Positions 25,717 through 33,415 of a stretch of 49,710 bases of DNA are shown here, one piece after another (position 1 is the first letter of the stretch; each line of letters begins with the position of its first letter). Below the pieces are notes generated by a model, which was not told where the DNA came from, did not search any database, and worked only from the letters and a program-made list of their open reading frames with translations. Position numbers and translations under genes: made by a program. Source of the DNA: Paracoccaceae bacterium (lineage in GTDB: Bacteria; Pseudomonadota; Alphaproteobacteria; Rhodobacterales; Rhodobacteraceae); assembly GCA_014879735.1 (NCBI GenBank), contig JACSRN010000107.1:1-49710 (forward strand), read 5' to 3'.

Positions 25717-27468
25717 ATGTCCGAGCAAGGTCCCAGCAAACCGACCGTCGAGATCGCCCGACGCGAGCACAAGGCCGAGATCGTCGACCGGCTTTACGAG
25801 GTTGCGCTCGACCCGATCCGGCTGGAGGATCTGCTCGACGTCTGGGAAGGCCACACCGCGCCGCTGCGCATCGGCGCCGTCGATCAGGCGCCCCTGCTGG
25901 ACGACCCCGAGATCGAGGCGCATATGAAGCGCGCCACCGTCTTTCTCGATCGTTTCGAGGCCACACGCGAGGATGGCGGCTACCGCTCGGTGCTGGAAGA
26001 TATTCCGCGGTCGGCGGCATTTCTCTGCGATGGCGGCAGCGTGATCGAAACCTGCAACCGGCCCGCCGCGGTGGCCTTCGGCCTGTCGGATGGCTGCGCC
26101 TTCACGTTGCTGCCGTTCGACGCCGAGGACCGCGCGCTGCTGTCCGGCGAAATCCGGCGGATCGCGGGCGGGCGGGCGGAAAAGGTGGTAACGCTGCGCA
26201 TCCGTTCGACCATCACCGGCAGCCCGGTGATCCTGCGCATCAGCCGTATCGAATCCGATCGCCCGCTGGCGCTGGTGCTGTCAACCGAACTCGTCTGGCC
26301 CGAGGGCTTTGCCCAGACCGTGCACGAAGCCTTTGGCCTGACCGGGGCCGAGGTCGAGATCGTGCGCGGCATCACGCTGGGGCTGCCGGTGCGGGATATT
26401 GCCGAGGCCCGCGGCCGATCCGCCGAAACGGTGCGCACGCAGCTGCGCAGCATTCTTGCCAAGACCGAAACCCACAGCCAGAGCGAACTGGTGCGCGTGG
26501 TGCTGGGGCTGATGGATGTGGCCCTGATTCCAACGGACGAGGCGCGCGCCGCGCCACGCATCGGCGCGCTGGAGCCGCGGCCGTTGCAGGAGATGTGGCT
26601 CGCGGATGGGCGGCGGCTGACCTGGATCGAATTCGGCGATCCCGAAGGCAGGCCAATGCTGTTCATGCATCTCGACTACGGGCTGATCCGCTGGCCTGCC
26701 ATGGCAGAGCGGGCGGCGAGGACCCGCAGCATGCGGGTAATCGTGCCGGTCCGGGCGGGCTATGGCCGAACCGACCTTCACGCCCGGGGGACCGATCACC
26801 TGACCGGCGTCGCGCTCGATTATGCCGCCGTGCTGGATCAGTTGGCGGTGCAGGGCACGGTGGCGGTGCCGATGGGCGCGGATCTGCGCTTTGCCGCGCA
26901 TCTGGCGAACCTGCGTCCCGATCTGGTGCGGGGCATCGTCGGCTGTTCTTGTCAGTTGCCACTGCGCACCGCCGCGCAATACGAACGGATGGACAAGTGG
27001 CAGCGGTTCATCCTGGCCAATGCCCGCTATGCGCCAAAAGTGCTGCCCTTTCTGGTACAGGCAGGCTTCAGCCTCGCCCGGCGACTGGGCAAGGACAAGT
27101 TCTTTGCCCAGGTCAACGGCGGCAGCCCGGCCGACATGGAAACCTTCGCCCGTCCCGATGTACGCGCGGCGGTGATGGAGGGATCGGACACCTGCCTCAC
27201 GGCAAAATGGTCGGCGCACGAGGCCTTTACCCGGGAATGCATCGGCTCGGAAAAGGATTGGTCGGGGGTGCTGCGCCTTTGCACTGTGCCGATCGTCCTG
27301 TTGCAGGGCGACCAGGATCCGCAGACCCCGGTCCTGACGGTCAAGGAGTTGATGGGCGACTACCCGGCGCTGTCGGTGCGGTTCCTGCCCTTCACCGGCC
27401 AGTTGCTGTTTTTTGCCGAATGGCCACAGGTGCTGGACGAGGTTGCCGAAATGGTCAGGAAAACCTGA
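25717..27468 (+). CDS. LuxR-type HTH regulator fused to a pseudo alpha/beta hydrolase
   Basis: A 583-residue protein of three parts. Residues 1-200 form a sensor-like region, possibly PAS-like (IPRSAAFLCDGGSVIETCNRPAAVAFGL). Residues about 203-262 are a LuxR/GerE HTH: FGLTGAEVEIVRGITLGLPVRDIAEARGRSAETVRTQLRSILAKTETHSQSELV. Residues about 290-583 are an alpha/beta hydrolase fold: LTWIEFGDPEGRPMLFMHLDYG through PIVLLQGDQDPQTPV. The nucleophile elbow reads VPMGADL, with Gly387 where the Ser should be, and the catalytic His site is Gln562 (FTGQLLFF). The hydrolase part is therefore probably a ligand-binding module controlling DNA binding. The start ATG at 25717 was chosen over an upstream codon because similarity-like sequence begins there. 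The gene diverges from the GST. Confidence 0.88.
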   Translation: MSEQGPSKPTVEIARREHKAEIVDRLYEVALDPIRLEDLLDVWEGHTAPLRIGAVDQAPLLDDPEIEAHMKRATVFLDRFEATREDGGYRSVLEDIPRSAAFLCDGGSVIETCNRPAAVAFGLSDGCAFTLLPFDAEDRALLSGEIRRIAGGRAEKVVTLRIRSTITGSPVILRISRIESDRPLALVLSTELVWPEGFAQTVHEAFGLTGAEVEIVRGITLGLPVRDIAEARGRSAETVRTQLRSILAKTETHSQSELVRVVLGLMDVALIPTDEARAAPRIGALEPRPLQEMWLADGRRLTWIEFGDPEGRPMLFMHLDYGLIRWPAMAERAARTRSMRVIVPVRAGYGRTDLHARGTDHLTGVALDYAAVLDQLAVQGTVAVPMGADLRFAAHLANLRPDLVRGIVGCSCQLPLRTAAQYERMDKWQRFILANARYAPKVLPFLVQAGFSLARRLGKDKFFAQVNGGSPADMETFARPDVRAAVMEGSDTCLTAKWSAHEAFTRECIGSEKDWSGVLRLCTVPIVLLQGDQDPQTPVLTVKELMGDYPALSVRFLPFTGQLLFFAEWPQVLDEVAEMVRKT

Positions 27469-27594
27469 CCGGAAAGTCCTAAAATACAGGGTTACTCCAA
27501 ATGGGGTATGCAGTCGTTTCATATTACGGGCTAGATCGGCCTTGTCGTGGCTATTGGACGGCAACGCATAGACCCAAGACTTTAACTTCCCCAA

Positions 27595-27630
27595 ACAGGG
27601 CGGCTCTCGCAGGAGCCGTCCTGTTTTTTT
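27595..27630 (+). terminator. Strong Rho-independent terminator
   Basis: A 12-bp stem, ACAGGGCGGCTC (27595-27606) with GAGCCGTCCTGT (27613-27624; one G-T pair), a 6-nt loop and seven T residues (27624-27630). It lies 127 bp after the LuxR-hydrolase stop. It may end that transcript or a separate short RNA starting in the AT-richer stretch 27480-27590. Confidence 0.88.
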
Positions 27631-27659
27631 GTACCCGCTCGCCCTGTGACCGAATTTTT

Positions 27660-27701
27660 TTGACGCGGATCAAGGCAAAAGGCCGGTTTGCGCTGTAGGA
27701 T
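27660..27701 (+). promoter_or_regulatory. FNR/FixK-type box and -10 upstream of ppk2
   Basis: TTGAC-GCGG-ATCAA (27660-27673) matches the FNR/FnrL consensus TTGAY-N4-RTCAA in full. A -10-like TAGGAT lies at 27696-27701, which would put the transcription start near 27708 and the box centre at about -41.5, the class II activation position. The ppk2 start follows at 27730. Confidence 0.55.
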
Positions 27702-27729
27702 TTCACATCATCTGCAAGGAGTGCCCCGC

Positions 27730-28728
27730 ATGGAAGATCTGTCCCCCGTTCCTGCCCAGGCTGCCGCCGCCGCAGCGGCCGACGCCCCGCCCGGGGAAAC
27801 CCCGTCTGCCGCACCCGGTGGGGCGGCCGCGGGCGAGGCCGGCGAGGGGCGAACCGGGCCACAACATTTTCCCGCCATCGATTCGGATGCGGTGCGCCAT
27901 GCCTTCGAATCCGGGCGCTATCCCTATGCCCGGCCGATGGGTCGCGCCGTCTACGAGGCCGAGAAGGCCCGTCTTCAGGCCGAACTGCTGAAGGTGCAGA
28001 TCTGGGCGCAGGAGACCGGGCAGAAGTTCGTCATCCTCATGGAGGGACGCGATGCGGCCGGCAAGGGCGGCACGATCAAGCGCTTCATGGAACATCTGAA
28101 CCCGCGCTATGCCCGGGTTTGCGCCCTGACGAAACCGTCGGATGTCGAGAAGGGCCAGTGGTTCTTCCAGCGCTATATCGCCCATCTGCCCACGGCCGGC
28201 GAAATGGTGTTCTACGACCGCAGCTGGTACAACCGCGCGGGGGTGGAGCGCGTGATGGGCTTCTGCACCCCGTCGGAATATCTGGAATTCATGCGCGAGG
28301 CGCCCGAGTTCGAGCGGATGCTGGTACGATCGGGGATCCGGCTGTACAAATACTGGTTCTCGGTCACGCGCGACGAACAGCGCAGCCGGTTCATGGCGCG
28401 CGAGACCGACCCGCTGAAGATGTGGAAACTGTCGCCCATCGACAAGGCCAGCCTCGACAAGTGGGACGATTATACCGAGGCGAAGGAGGCGATGTTCTTC
28501 TACACCGACACCGCCGATGCGCCTTGGGTCATCGTCAAGTCGAATGACAAGAAGCGCGCAAGGCTGAACTGCATGCGGCATTTCCTGTCGACGCTGAACT
28601 ATCCCGGCAAGGATCCGGCGGTGATCGGCGTGCCCGATCCCCTGATCGTGGGAAAGGCGGCGCAGGTCCTGGCAGGGTCGGAGAATCTGCTGGATGCCGC
28701 GACCCATCCCCGCGTGCGCATCGGCTGA
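27730..28728 (+). CDS. ppk2: Polyphosphate kinase 2
   Basis: PPK2-family kinase, which transfers phosphate between inorganic polyphosphate and nucleotides. It has 332 residues from MEDLSPVP, with AAGGAG about 8 bases upstream. The first 45 residues are an Ala/Pro/Gly-rich flexible extension. The kinase core has Walker A GRDAAGKGGTIKRF (from residue 106), FFQRYIAHLPTAGEMVFYDRSWYNRAGVERVMGFC with the Walker B aspartate, then a lid region with RSRFMARETDPLKMWKLSPIDKASLDKWDDYTEAKE. Single-domain PPK2 enzymes prefer polyphosphate-driven ADP or GDP phosphorylation, but the class cannot be fixed here. An FNR-type box upstream suggests oxygen control. Confidence 0.95.
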   Translation: MEDLSPVPAQAAAAAAADAPPGETPSAAPGGAAAGEAGEGRTGPQHFPAIDSDAVRHAFESGRYPYARPMGRAVYEAEKARLQAELLKVQIWAQETGQKFVILMEGRDAAGKGGTIKRFMEHLNPRYARVCALTKPSDVEKGQWFFQRYIAHLPTAGEMVFYDRSWYNRAGVERVMGFCTPSEYLEFMREAPEFERMLVRSGIRLYKYWFSVTRDEQRSRFMARETDPLKMWKLSPIDKASLDKWDDYTEAKEAMFFYTDTADAPWVIVKSNDKKRARLNCMRHFLSTLNYPGKDPAVIGVPDPLIVGKAAQVLAGSENLLDAATHPRVRIG

Positions 28729-28779
28729 GCCGCGTATCGGCCAAGCTGCGTATCGGCCAAGCTGCGGATCGGCCGAGGC
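28716..28779. repeat. Four tandem 16-bp repeats across the ppk2 stop
   Basis: Units GCGCATCGGCTGAGCC (28716), GCGTATCGGCCAAGCT (28732), the same unit again (28748) and GCGGATCGGCCGAGGC (28764) follow one another without spacers. The first includes the last codons and TGA stop of ppk2. It looks like local duplication of the gene end; it is too short and gapless for CRISPR. Confidence 0.85.
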
Positions 28780-28836
28780 GGTCTGGTCCGGGCGCCCTTG
28801 CGCGCCCGGCCTGCGCCCTGCTAGGCAGCGAGGGCC

Positions 28837-29622
28837 ATGCTTTCCTACCAGCACGCCTTTCATGCCGGAAACCTTGCCGATGTCCAGAAGCACGCGCTTC
28901 TGGCCTGGATGCTGGACTATCTGACGCAGAAGGATAAGCCGCTCAGCTATCTGGAAACCCATGCCGGGCGCGGACTTTACCGGCTGACCTCGGCCGAGGC
29001 GCTGAAGACCGGCGAGGCGGCACAGGGCATCGGCCGGGTGCTCGACTGGTTCGCCCCAAATCACCCCTACCGCCAGCGGCTGGCCGAAGTGGCGGCAATG
29101 TACGGGGCCGAGACCTATCCCGGCTCGCCACTGATTGCGGCCACGGGTCTGCGCGAGACCGACCGCATGCATCTGGCCGAGTTGCATCCGCAAGAATATG
29201 CCGCGCTGTCGGAGCTGATGGCGGGCTGGGGTGCCGATGTCCGGCGCGAGGACGGGCTGGCCATGGCCCTGGCACTGACCCCCCCCACTCCGCGACGGGG
29301 GGTGATGCTGATCGACCCGTCCTACGAGGTGAAGACCGATTACGACCGCATCCCCAGGGTGATGGCGCAGGTGGCCCGCAAGTGGAACGTCGGGCATCTG
29401 ATGCTGTGGTATCCGATCCTGAGCGACAGCCCGCACCGGCCGATGCTGTCGGCGCTGCAGGCGACCTTTCCGGAGGGGCTGCGCCACGAGGTCGGCTTTC
29501 CCCCCGCGCGGGCAGGGCATCGGATGACCGGCTCGGGGGTGTTCGTGGTCAACCCGCCCTGGGGGCTGGCGGAAGAGACGGCGCGGCTGGGCGCGATGTT
29601 CGCCCGGCTTTCCCGCGGCTGA
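28837..29622 (+). CDS. rlmJ: 23S rRNA (adenine(2030)-N6)-methyltransferase
   Basis: A 261-residue SAM-dependent enzyme that methylates A2030 of 23S rRNA. The start MLSYQHAFHAGNLADVQKHALL is diagnostic of RlmJ. The SAM loop is LETHAGRGLYRL (residues 43-54). The catalytic DPPY-type motif reads DPSY (in LIDPSYEVKTDYDRIP), as in many RlmJ proteins, and the end HRMTGSGVFVVNPPWGL is also typical. It is a housekeeping gene and its neighbours give no functional hint. Confidence 0.95.
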   Translation: MLSYQHAFHAGNLADVQKHALLAWMLDYLTQKDKPLSYLETHAGRGLYRLTSAEALKTGEAAQGIGRVLDWFAPNHPYRQRLAEVAAMYGAETYPGSPLIAATGLRETDRMHLAELHPQEYAALSELMAGWGADVRREDGLAMALALTPPTPRRGVMLIDPSYEVKTDYDRIPRVMAQVARKWNVGHLMLWYPILSDSPHRPMLSALQATFPEGLRHEVGFPPARAGHRMTGSGVFVVNPPWGLAEETARLGAMFARLSRG

Positions 29623-29633
29623 CGGCGGGAAAA

Positions 29634-29690
29634 GGGGGGCGCTGCCCCCGTCGCCTGCGGCGACCCCCCCGGGGTATTTGGATCAAGAGG
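29634..29690. repeat. Host intergenic repeat motif
   Basis: Order of parts: GGGGGGCGCTGCCCCC, palindrome GTCGCC-TGC-GGCGAC (29650-29664), CCCCCCGGGGTATTTGG, then a purine-rich tail. The same order can be rebuilt from the two flanks of the Mu-like element (18380-18392 joined to 23667-23705). It probably acts as a transcription terminator. Confidence 0.6.
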
Positions 29691-29732
29691 AAGCGGCTGG
29701 CGCGGAACGCGGCGAGGAATTATCGTCGGTGC

Positions 29733-30173
29733 ATGATCGACACCTTGTTCCGCCATCTGTTCGGCCCCGCTCCAGAGCCGCTGTCCCCCCTCGACACCCG
29801 CCTCGCGCTGGCGGCCCTGCTGGTGCGCGTCGCGCGTACCGACGGGCTTTATGCCGCCGAGGAGGTGGATCGGATCGACCGCGTGCTGATCACGCGCTAC
29901 GGGCTTGGCCCGTTCGAGGCCGCGCGCCTGCGCGCCGAGGCCGAGGAGGTGGAGGCGGATGCACCCGATACCGTGCGTTTCACCCGCGCGCTGAAGGAGG
30001 CCACGCCGCTGGAAGACCGCACCGGGCTGATGGAGGCGTTCTGGTCGGTCGCGCTGGTCGACGGCAGCCGCGACGCCGAGGAAGACCGGCTGATGCGGCT
30101 GGTGGCGAACCTGCTGGGGCTGACCGATGTGCAGAATGCGCAGGCGCGGCAGCGGGCGGAGCGCGGGGCGTGA
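29733..30173 (+). CDS. TerB-like helical protein
   Basis: A 146-residue all-helical protein of the TerB family (tellurite-resistance TerB/DjlA N-terminal-like). Two conserved helical stretches carry acidic residues: LAALLVRVARTDGLYAAEEVDRIDRVL (residues 29-55) and LMEAFWSVALVDGSRDAEEDRLMRLVANLLGL (98-129), the EE-D pattern linked to metal binding in TerB. No other ter genes are present. It overlaps the next gene by four bases (GTGA), so the two proteins are likely made together. Confidence 0.85.
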   Translation: MIDTLFRHLFGPAPEPLSPLDTRLALAALLVRVARTDGLYAAEEVDRIDRVLITRYGLGPFEAARLRAEAEEVEADAPDTVRFTRALKEATPLEDRTGLMEAFWSVALVDGSRDAEEDRLMRLVANLLGLTDVQNAQARQRAERGA

Positions 30174-30943
30174 TCGCATCGCTGGGCATGTATGATTTCG
30201 GCGCGGCGCAGGCGGCGAACGACCGGCTCTGGGCGGGTCTGCGCGCGGGACTGGCCGCCGGCGGGATCGCGGCGCCGGCGGCGCTGACCCGCGGCGAGGG
30301 GGCCTATTGGCCGGCTTGGGAAAGCCCCGACCTGGTGCTGTCGCAGACCTGCGGCTTCCCCTATCGCGCGCGGCTGCACGGGCGGGTGGAGCTGGTCGGC
30401 GCGCCGGTCCTTGACCTGGCCGGCGTGGCGCCGGGGCAATACCATTCGGTTGTGGTGGTTCGCGCCGGAGATCCGCGCGAGGATCTGTTGGCATTTTCCG
30501 GCGCGGCGCTGGCCTGGAACGAGGATCTGTCGCAATCGGGCTGGGCGGCGCTGGCAAACTGGACACCGGAGCTGGGGTTCCGGCTGAACCCGGTGTTGCG
30601 TACCGGCGGGCACCGCGCCTCGGCGGCGGCAGTGGCTTCGGGTCGGGCCGAGATCGCCGCCCTCGATGCGCTGACCTTCGCGATGCTCGAGGATGCGGGC
30701 GATGCCGATACCCGGGCGCTGCGGGTGATCGCACAGACGCCGCCCAGCCCCGCGCTGCCCTATATTGCGGCCAGGGGGGCCGATCCCGCGGCGATCCGGG
30801 CAGCCCTGGCCGCGGCGATCGACGGACTTTCGCCGCAGGACCGCGCGACCCTGCGGCTGAAGGGCGTGGTCGCGGTTGCGGCCGAGGACTATCTTGCCGT
30901 GCCGATTCCCCCATCGCCCGGCGAATTTCAGTGCAAAACCTGA
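30170..30943 (+). CDS. PhnD-like phosphate/phosphonate-binding-type protein
   Basis: A 257-residue protein with the PhnD-like periplasmic-binding fold: SLGMYDF at the start, DLVLSQTCGFPYRARLHGRVELVGAPVLDL near residue 55, YHSVVVVRAGDP, FAWNEDLSQSGW-like segment near 120, and GGHRASAAAVASGRAEIAALDALTFAML near 145-170. There is no signal peptide and no transporter genes adjacent, so it may be cytoplasmic or a moonlighting sensor. The GTG start overlaps the TerB-like stop, pointing to a joint role not described by either family. Confidence 0.82.
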   Translation: MIASLGMYDFGAAQAANDRLWAGLRAGLAAGGIAAPAALTRGEGAYWPAWESPDLVLSQTCGFPYRARLHGRVELVGAPVLDLAGVAPGQYHSVVVVRAGDPREDLLAFSGAALAWNEDLSQSGWAALANWTPELGFRLNPVLRTGGHRASAAAVASGRAEIAALDALTFAMLEDAGDADTRALRVIAQTPPSPALPYIAARGADPAAIRAALAAAIDGLSPQDRATLRLKGVVAVAAEDYLAVPIPPSPGEFQCKT

Positions 30944-31071
30944 TCTGACGCGCAGATCTGCCGCATGGTTACGCCGGAATCCGCGTTGCATTGCCCGGCG
31001 TTCTGCGCCCTACTGGCGCAAACACACTGCGGCGCCAAGCCTGCGGACAACAGGGAAACCACAGGGGAAAG

Positions 31072-31842
31072 ATGGCCGATACCCCCGTTATTTCGATCAC
31101 CAACCTGCACAAGTGCTATGGCAGCCTGGAGGTGCTGAAGGGCGTCGACCTGACCGCACCGCGCGGGCATGTCGTGTCGCTGATCGGCTCGTCCGGCTCG
31201 GGCAAGTCGACGTTGCTGCGCTGCTGCAACCTGCTGGAAGACAGCCAGCAGGGCGAGATCCTGTTCGAGGGCGAAAGCGTGCGCTGGAAGGGCGAGGGTT
31301 TGCGCCGCCATCCCGCTGATCGCGTGCAGGTGACGCGCATCCGCACCAACCTGTCGATGGTGTTCCAGCAGTTCAACCTCTGGGCCCATATGACCATCCT
31401 GCAGAACGTGATGGAGGCCCCGGTCACGGTGCTGAAGCGCGACCCGCGGGAGGTGGAGGAAAAGGCGCGGCAATATCTGGCCAAGGTGGGCATCGCCGAC
31501 AAGGCCGATGCCTGGCCGGCGCAATTGTCCGGCGGCCAACAGCAACGCGCCGCCATCGCCCGTGCATTGTGCATGGAGCCCCGCGCGCTGCTGTTCGACG
31601 AGCCGACATCGGCGCTTGACCCCGAGCTTGAGCAGGAAGTGGTGAGGGTCATCAAGGCGCTTGCCGACGAGGGGAGAACCATGGTGCTTGTCACCCATGA
31701 CATGAAGCTGGCGGCCGATTGTTCCGACCATGTGATTTTCCTTCACCAGGGCCGGATCGAGGAAGAGGGACCGCCCGGCGCGCTGTTTGGCAGCCCCAGA
31801 TCGGAACGGCTGCGCGGCTTTCTGTCGGCCACGGCGGCCTGA
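31072..31842 (+). CDS. Polar amino acid ABC transporter ATPase
   Basis: A 256-residue ATPase of the HisP/GlnQ/ArtP type. Walker A is GSSGSGKST (residues 39-47), the Q-loop VFQQFNLWAHMT, the signature LSGGQQQRAAIARAL, Walker B LLFDEPTSALDPE, and the H-loop LVTHDMKLA. It starts MADTPVISITNLHKCYG with GGGGAAAG upstream. It begins a plus-strand set with two binding proteins, two permeases and amine-metabolising enzymes. An inverted repeat GATCTG-N5-CAGATC at 30942-30958 lies upstream and may be a regulatory or termination site. Confidence 0.95.
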   Translation: MADTPVISITNLHKCYGSLEVLKGVDLTAPRGHVVSLIGSSGSGKSTLLRCCNLLEDSQQGEILFEGESVRWKGEGLRRHPADRVQVTRIRTNLSMVFQQFNLWAHMTILQNVMEAPVTVLKRDPREVEEKARQYLAKVGIADKADAWPAQLSGGQQQRAAIARALCMEPRALLFDEPTSALDPELEQEVVRVIKALADEGRTMVLVTHDMKLAADCSDHVIFLHQGRIEEEGPPGALFGSPRSERLRGFLSATAA

Positions 31843-31849
31843 TGCGGTG

Positions 31850-32560
31850 ATGGGCTGTTCCGCAGCCATATCAGCGCTGGGCGCCGCGCTCACCCTCGCC
31901 GCGGGCGGGGACGGACATCTCGACATCGGCACGGGGCCGAGCTTTCCGCCCTATGTGGTGATCGACGACACCGGCACGATCAGCGGATCCGATTTCGAGA
32001 TGATGCAGGACATCTGCCGCCGCATCCGCCACACCTGCCGTTGGCAATCGGTGCCGTTCAAGGATCTGATCCCGGGCGTGCAGTCCGGCCAGTTCGATGC
32101 CGCGCTGGGGGGAATGGCCATCAGCCCCGAGCGGCGGCGCATCGTGGATTTCTCGCAGCCCTATGCAACGGGCGGCGGGCTGGATTGGTTCGTGGGCCCC
32201 GCCGGTGCGCCGCTGCCCGAACGTGCCACGACCGCCGTCGTAAGCGGCACCATCCAGGAGATCTTCGCGCGCAACGAAGGGCTGGGCCACATCGCCTTTC
32301 CCTCGGAGCCCGAAGCGTTGGCGGCCACGGCAGGCGGGACGACCGATCTCGCGCTGGGCCCCTTCGATGACCGGCCCGACCTTCAGCCGCTGATCGGCGG
32401 TGCGGGGCTGGAATTCCTCTACAGTGCCGAAGTGCCCGACGAAGGCGTGGGCATCGCCGTCTGCAAGGGAAACCTTGCGCTGGTCGCCCTTCTGAACGGC
32501 GCCATCGACGAGATGTTCGCGGACGGCACGATGGACGCGATAGAATCGCGCTGGCCCTGA
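31850..32560 (+). CDS. Amino acid-binding protein, divergent first copy
   Basis: A 236-residue solute-binding protein of family 3. Conserved parts are LDIGTGPSFPPYVVIDDTGTISGSDFEMMQDICRRI, QSVPFKDLIPGVQSGQFDAALGGMAISPERRRIVDFSQPYATGGG and GVGIAVCKGNLALVALLNGAIDEMFADGTM. The leader (MGCSAAISALGAALTLAAGG) is hydrophobic but lacks the usual basic residues, so export is not certain; starts at 31847 (GTG) or further upstream are possible. It lies 7 bases after the ATPase gene and just before a second, more typical binding protein. Two binding proteins sharing one transporter often widen substrate range. Confidence 0.85.
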   Translation: MGCSAAISALGAALTLAAGGDGHLDIGTGPSFPPYVVIDDTGTISGSDFEMMQDICRRIRHTCRWQSVPFKDLIPGVQSGQFDAALGGMAISPERRRIVDFSQPYATGGGLDWFVGPAGAPLPERATTAVVSGTIQEIFARNEGLGHIAFPSEPEALAATAGGTTDLALGPFDDRPDLQPLIGGAGLEFLYSAEVPDEGVGIAVCKGNLALVALLNGAIDEMFADGTMDAIESRWP

Positions 32561-32616
32561 CCGGACAGTGCGACAATGATCAAACCGGAAGCATGACCAA
32601 CAGTGAGATCCCAAAA

Positions 32617-33345
32617 ATGAAGAAACTTCTTCTCGCCACCGCAGTGGCTGTCCTCGGCACCGGCGCCTATGCGCAGGACGTTGTCCGCATCGGCACCGAG
32701 GGTGCCTATGAGCCCTACAACTACATCGATCAGGCGACCGGCGAACTGACCGGCTACGAGATCGAACTTGGCAAGGAGCTTTGCAAGCGCGCCGAGCTGA
32801 ACTGCGAATTCGTGCAGAATGCCTGGGATTCGATCATTCCGAACCTGCAGTCTGGCAACTACGACGCCATCATGGCCGGCATGTCGATCACCGAAGAACG
32901 CCAGAAGGTCATCGACTTCAGCCAGAACTACATCCCGCCGGCCAGCTCGGCCTATCTGGCGCTTTCGGCCGATGTGAATACCGGCGAAGGCGCGGTGATC
33001 GCGGCGCAGACGGGTACGATCCAGGCCGGCTATGTCGCCGAATCGGGTGCGACGCTGCTGGAATTCGCATCGCCCGATGAAACCGTCGCGGCCGTCAAGA
33101 ACGGTGAGGCCGACGCGGTCTTTGCCGACAAGGACTACCTTGCTCCCTTCGCCAAGGATTCGAACGGCGAACTGGTGCTGCTGCCCAACGAGGTGCAGAT
33201 CGGCGGCGGCATTGGTATCGGCCTGCGGAAAAGCGATACGGCGCTGAAGGACAAGTTCAACGCCGCCATCCAGTCGATGAAGGACGACGGCAGCGTGAAC
33301 ACCATGATCAAGAAGTGGTTCGGCGAAGACTCGGTGGTCTTCTGA
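32617..33345 (+). CDS. Amino acid ABC transporter substrate-binding protein
   Basis: A 242-residue family 3 binding protein with a canonical signal peptide, MKKLLLATAVAVLGTGAYA|QD. The mature domain shows VRIGTEGAYEPYNYIDQATGELTGYEIELGKELCKRAELNCEFV, WDSIIPNLQSGNYDAIMAGMSITEERQKVIDFSQNY, a VFADKDYLAPF hinge region and the end TMIKKWFGEDSVVF. The ATG at 32617 was preferred to one 24 bases earlier because it starts the signal peptide. Ligand residues are of the polar/cationic amino acid type; the exact ligand (lysine-, arginine- or opine-like) cannot be told. A tight hairpin follows the gene. Confidence 0.93.
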   Translation: MKKLLLATAVAVLGTGAYAQDVVRIGTEGAYEPYNYIDQATGELTGYEIELGKELCKRAELNCEFVQNAWDSIIPNLQSGNYDAIMAGMSITEERQKVIDFSQNYIPPASSAYLALSADVNTGEGAVIAAQTGTIQAGYVAESGATLLEFASPDETVAAVKNGEADAVFADKDYLAPFAKDSNGELVLLPNEVQIGGGIGIGLRKSDTALKDKFNAAIQSMKDDGSVNTMIKKWFGEDSVVF

Positions 33346-33368
33346 TCCCGCCGCTTCCGATTTCCACA

Positions 33369-33394
33369 GATGCGGATCCCTCGGGATCCGCATC
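33369..33394. terminator. Intercistronic hairpin between binding protein and permease
   Basis: GATGCGGATCCC (33369-33380) pairs with GGGATCCGCATC (33383-33394), a 12-base palindromic stem with almost no loop. Placed after the binding-protein gene within the transporter set, it probably shields the upstream mRNA and lowers permease expression, a common arrangement in ABC operons. No T-run follows. Confidence 0.65.
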
Positions 33395-33415
33395 CGCATG
33401 GCGGGGCCTTTGCCG

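Noticed and set aside
25677-27482. 601-codon second frame on the same strand as the LuxR-hydrolase gene
   Set aside because: Arg/Gly-rich out-of-frame reading; HTH and hydrolase motifs are in the other frame.
28716-28779. CRISPR-like array
   Set aside because: Units are 16 bp with no spacers and the first lies in a coding end; no cas genes are present.
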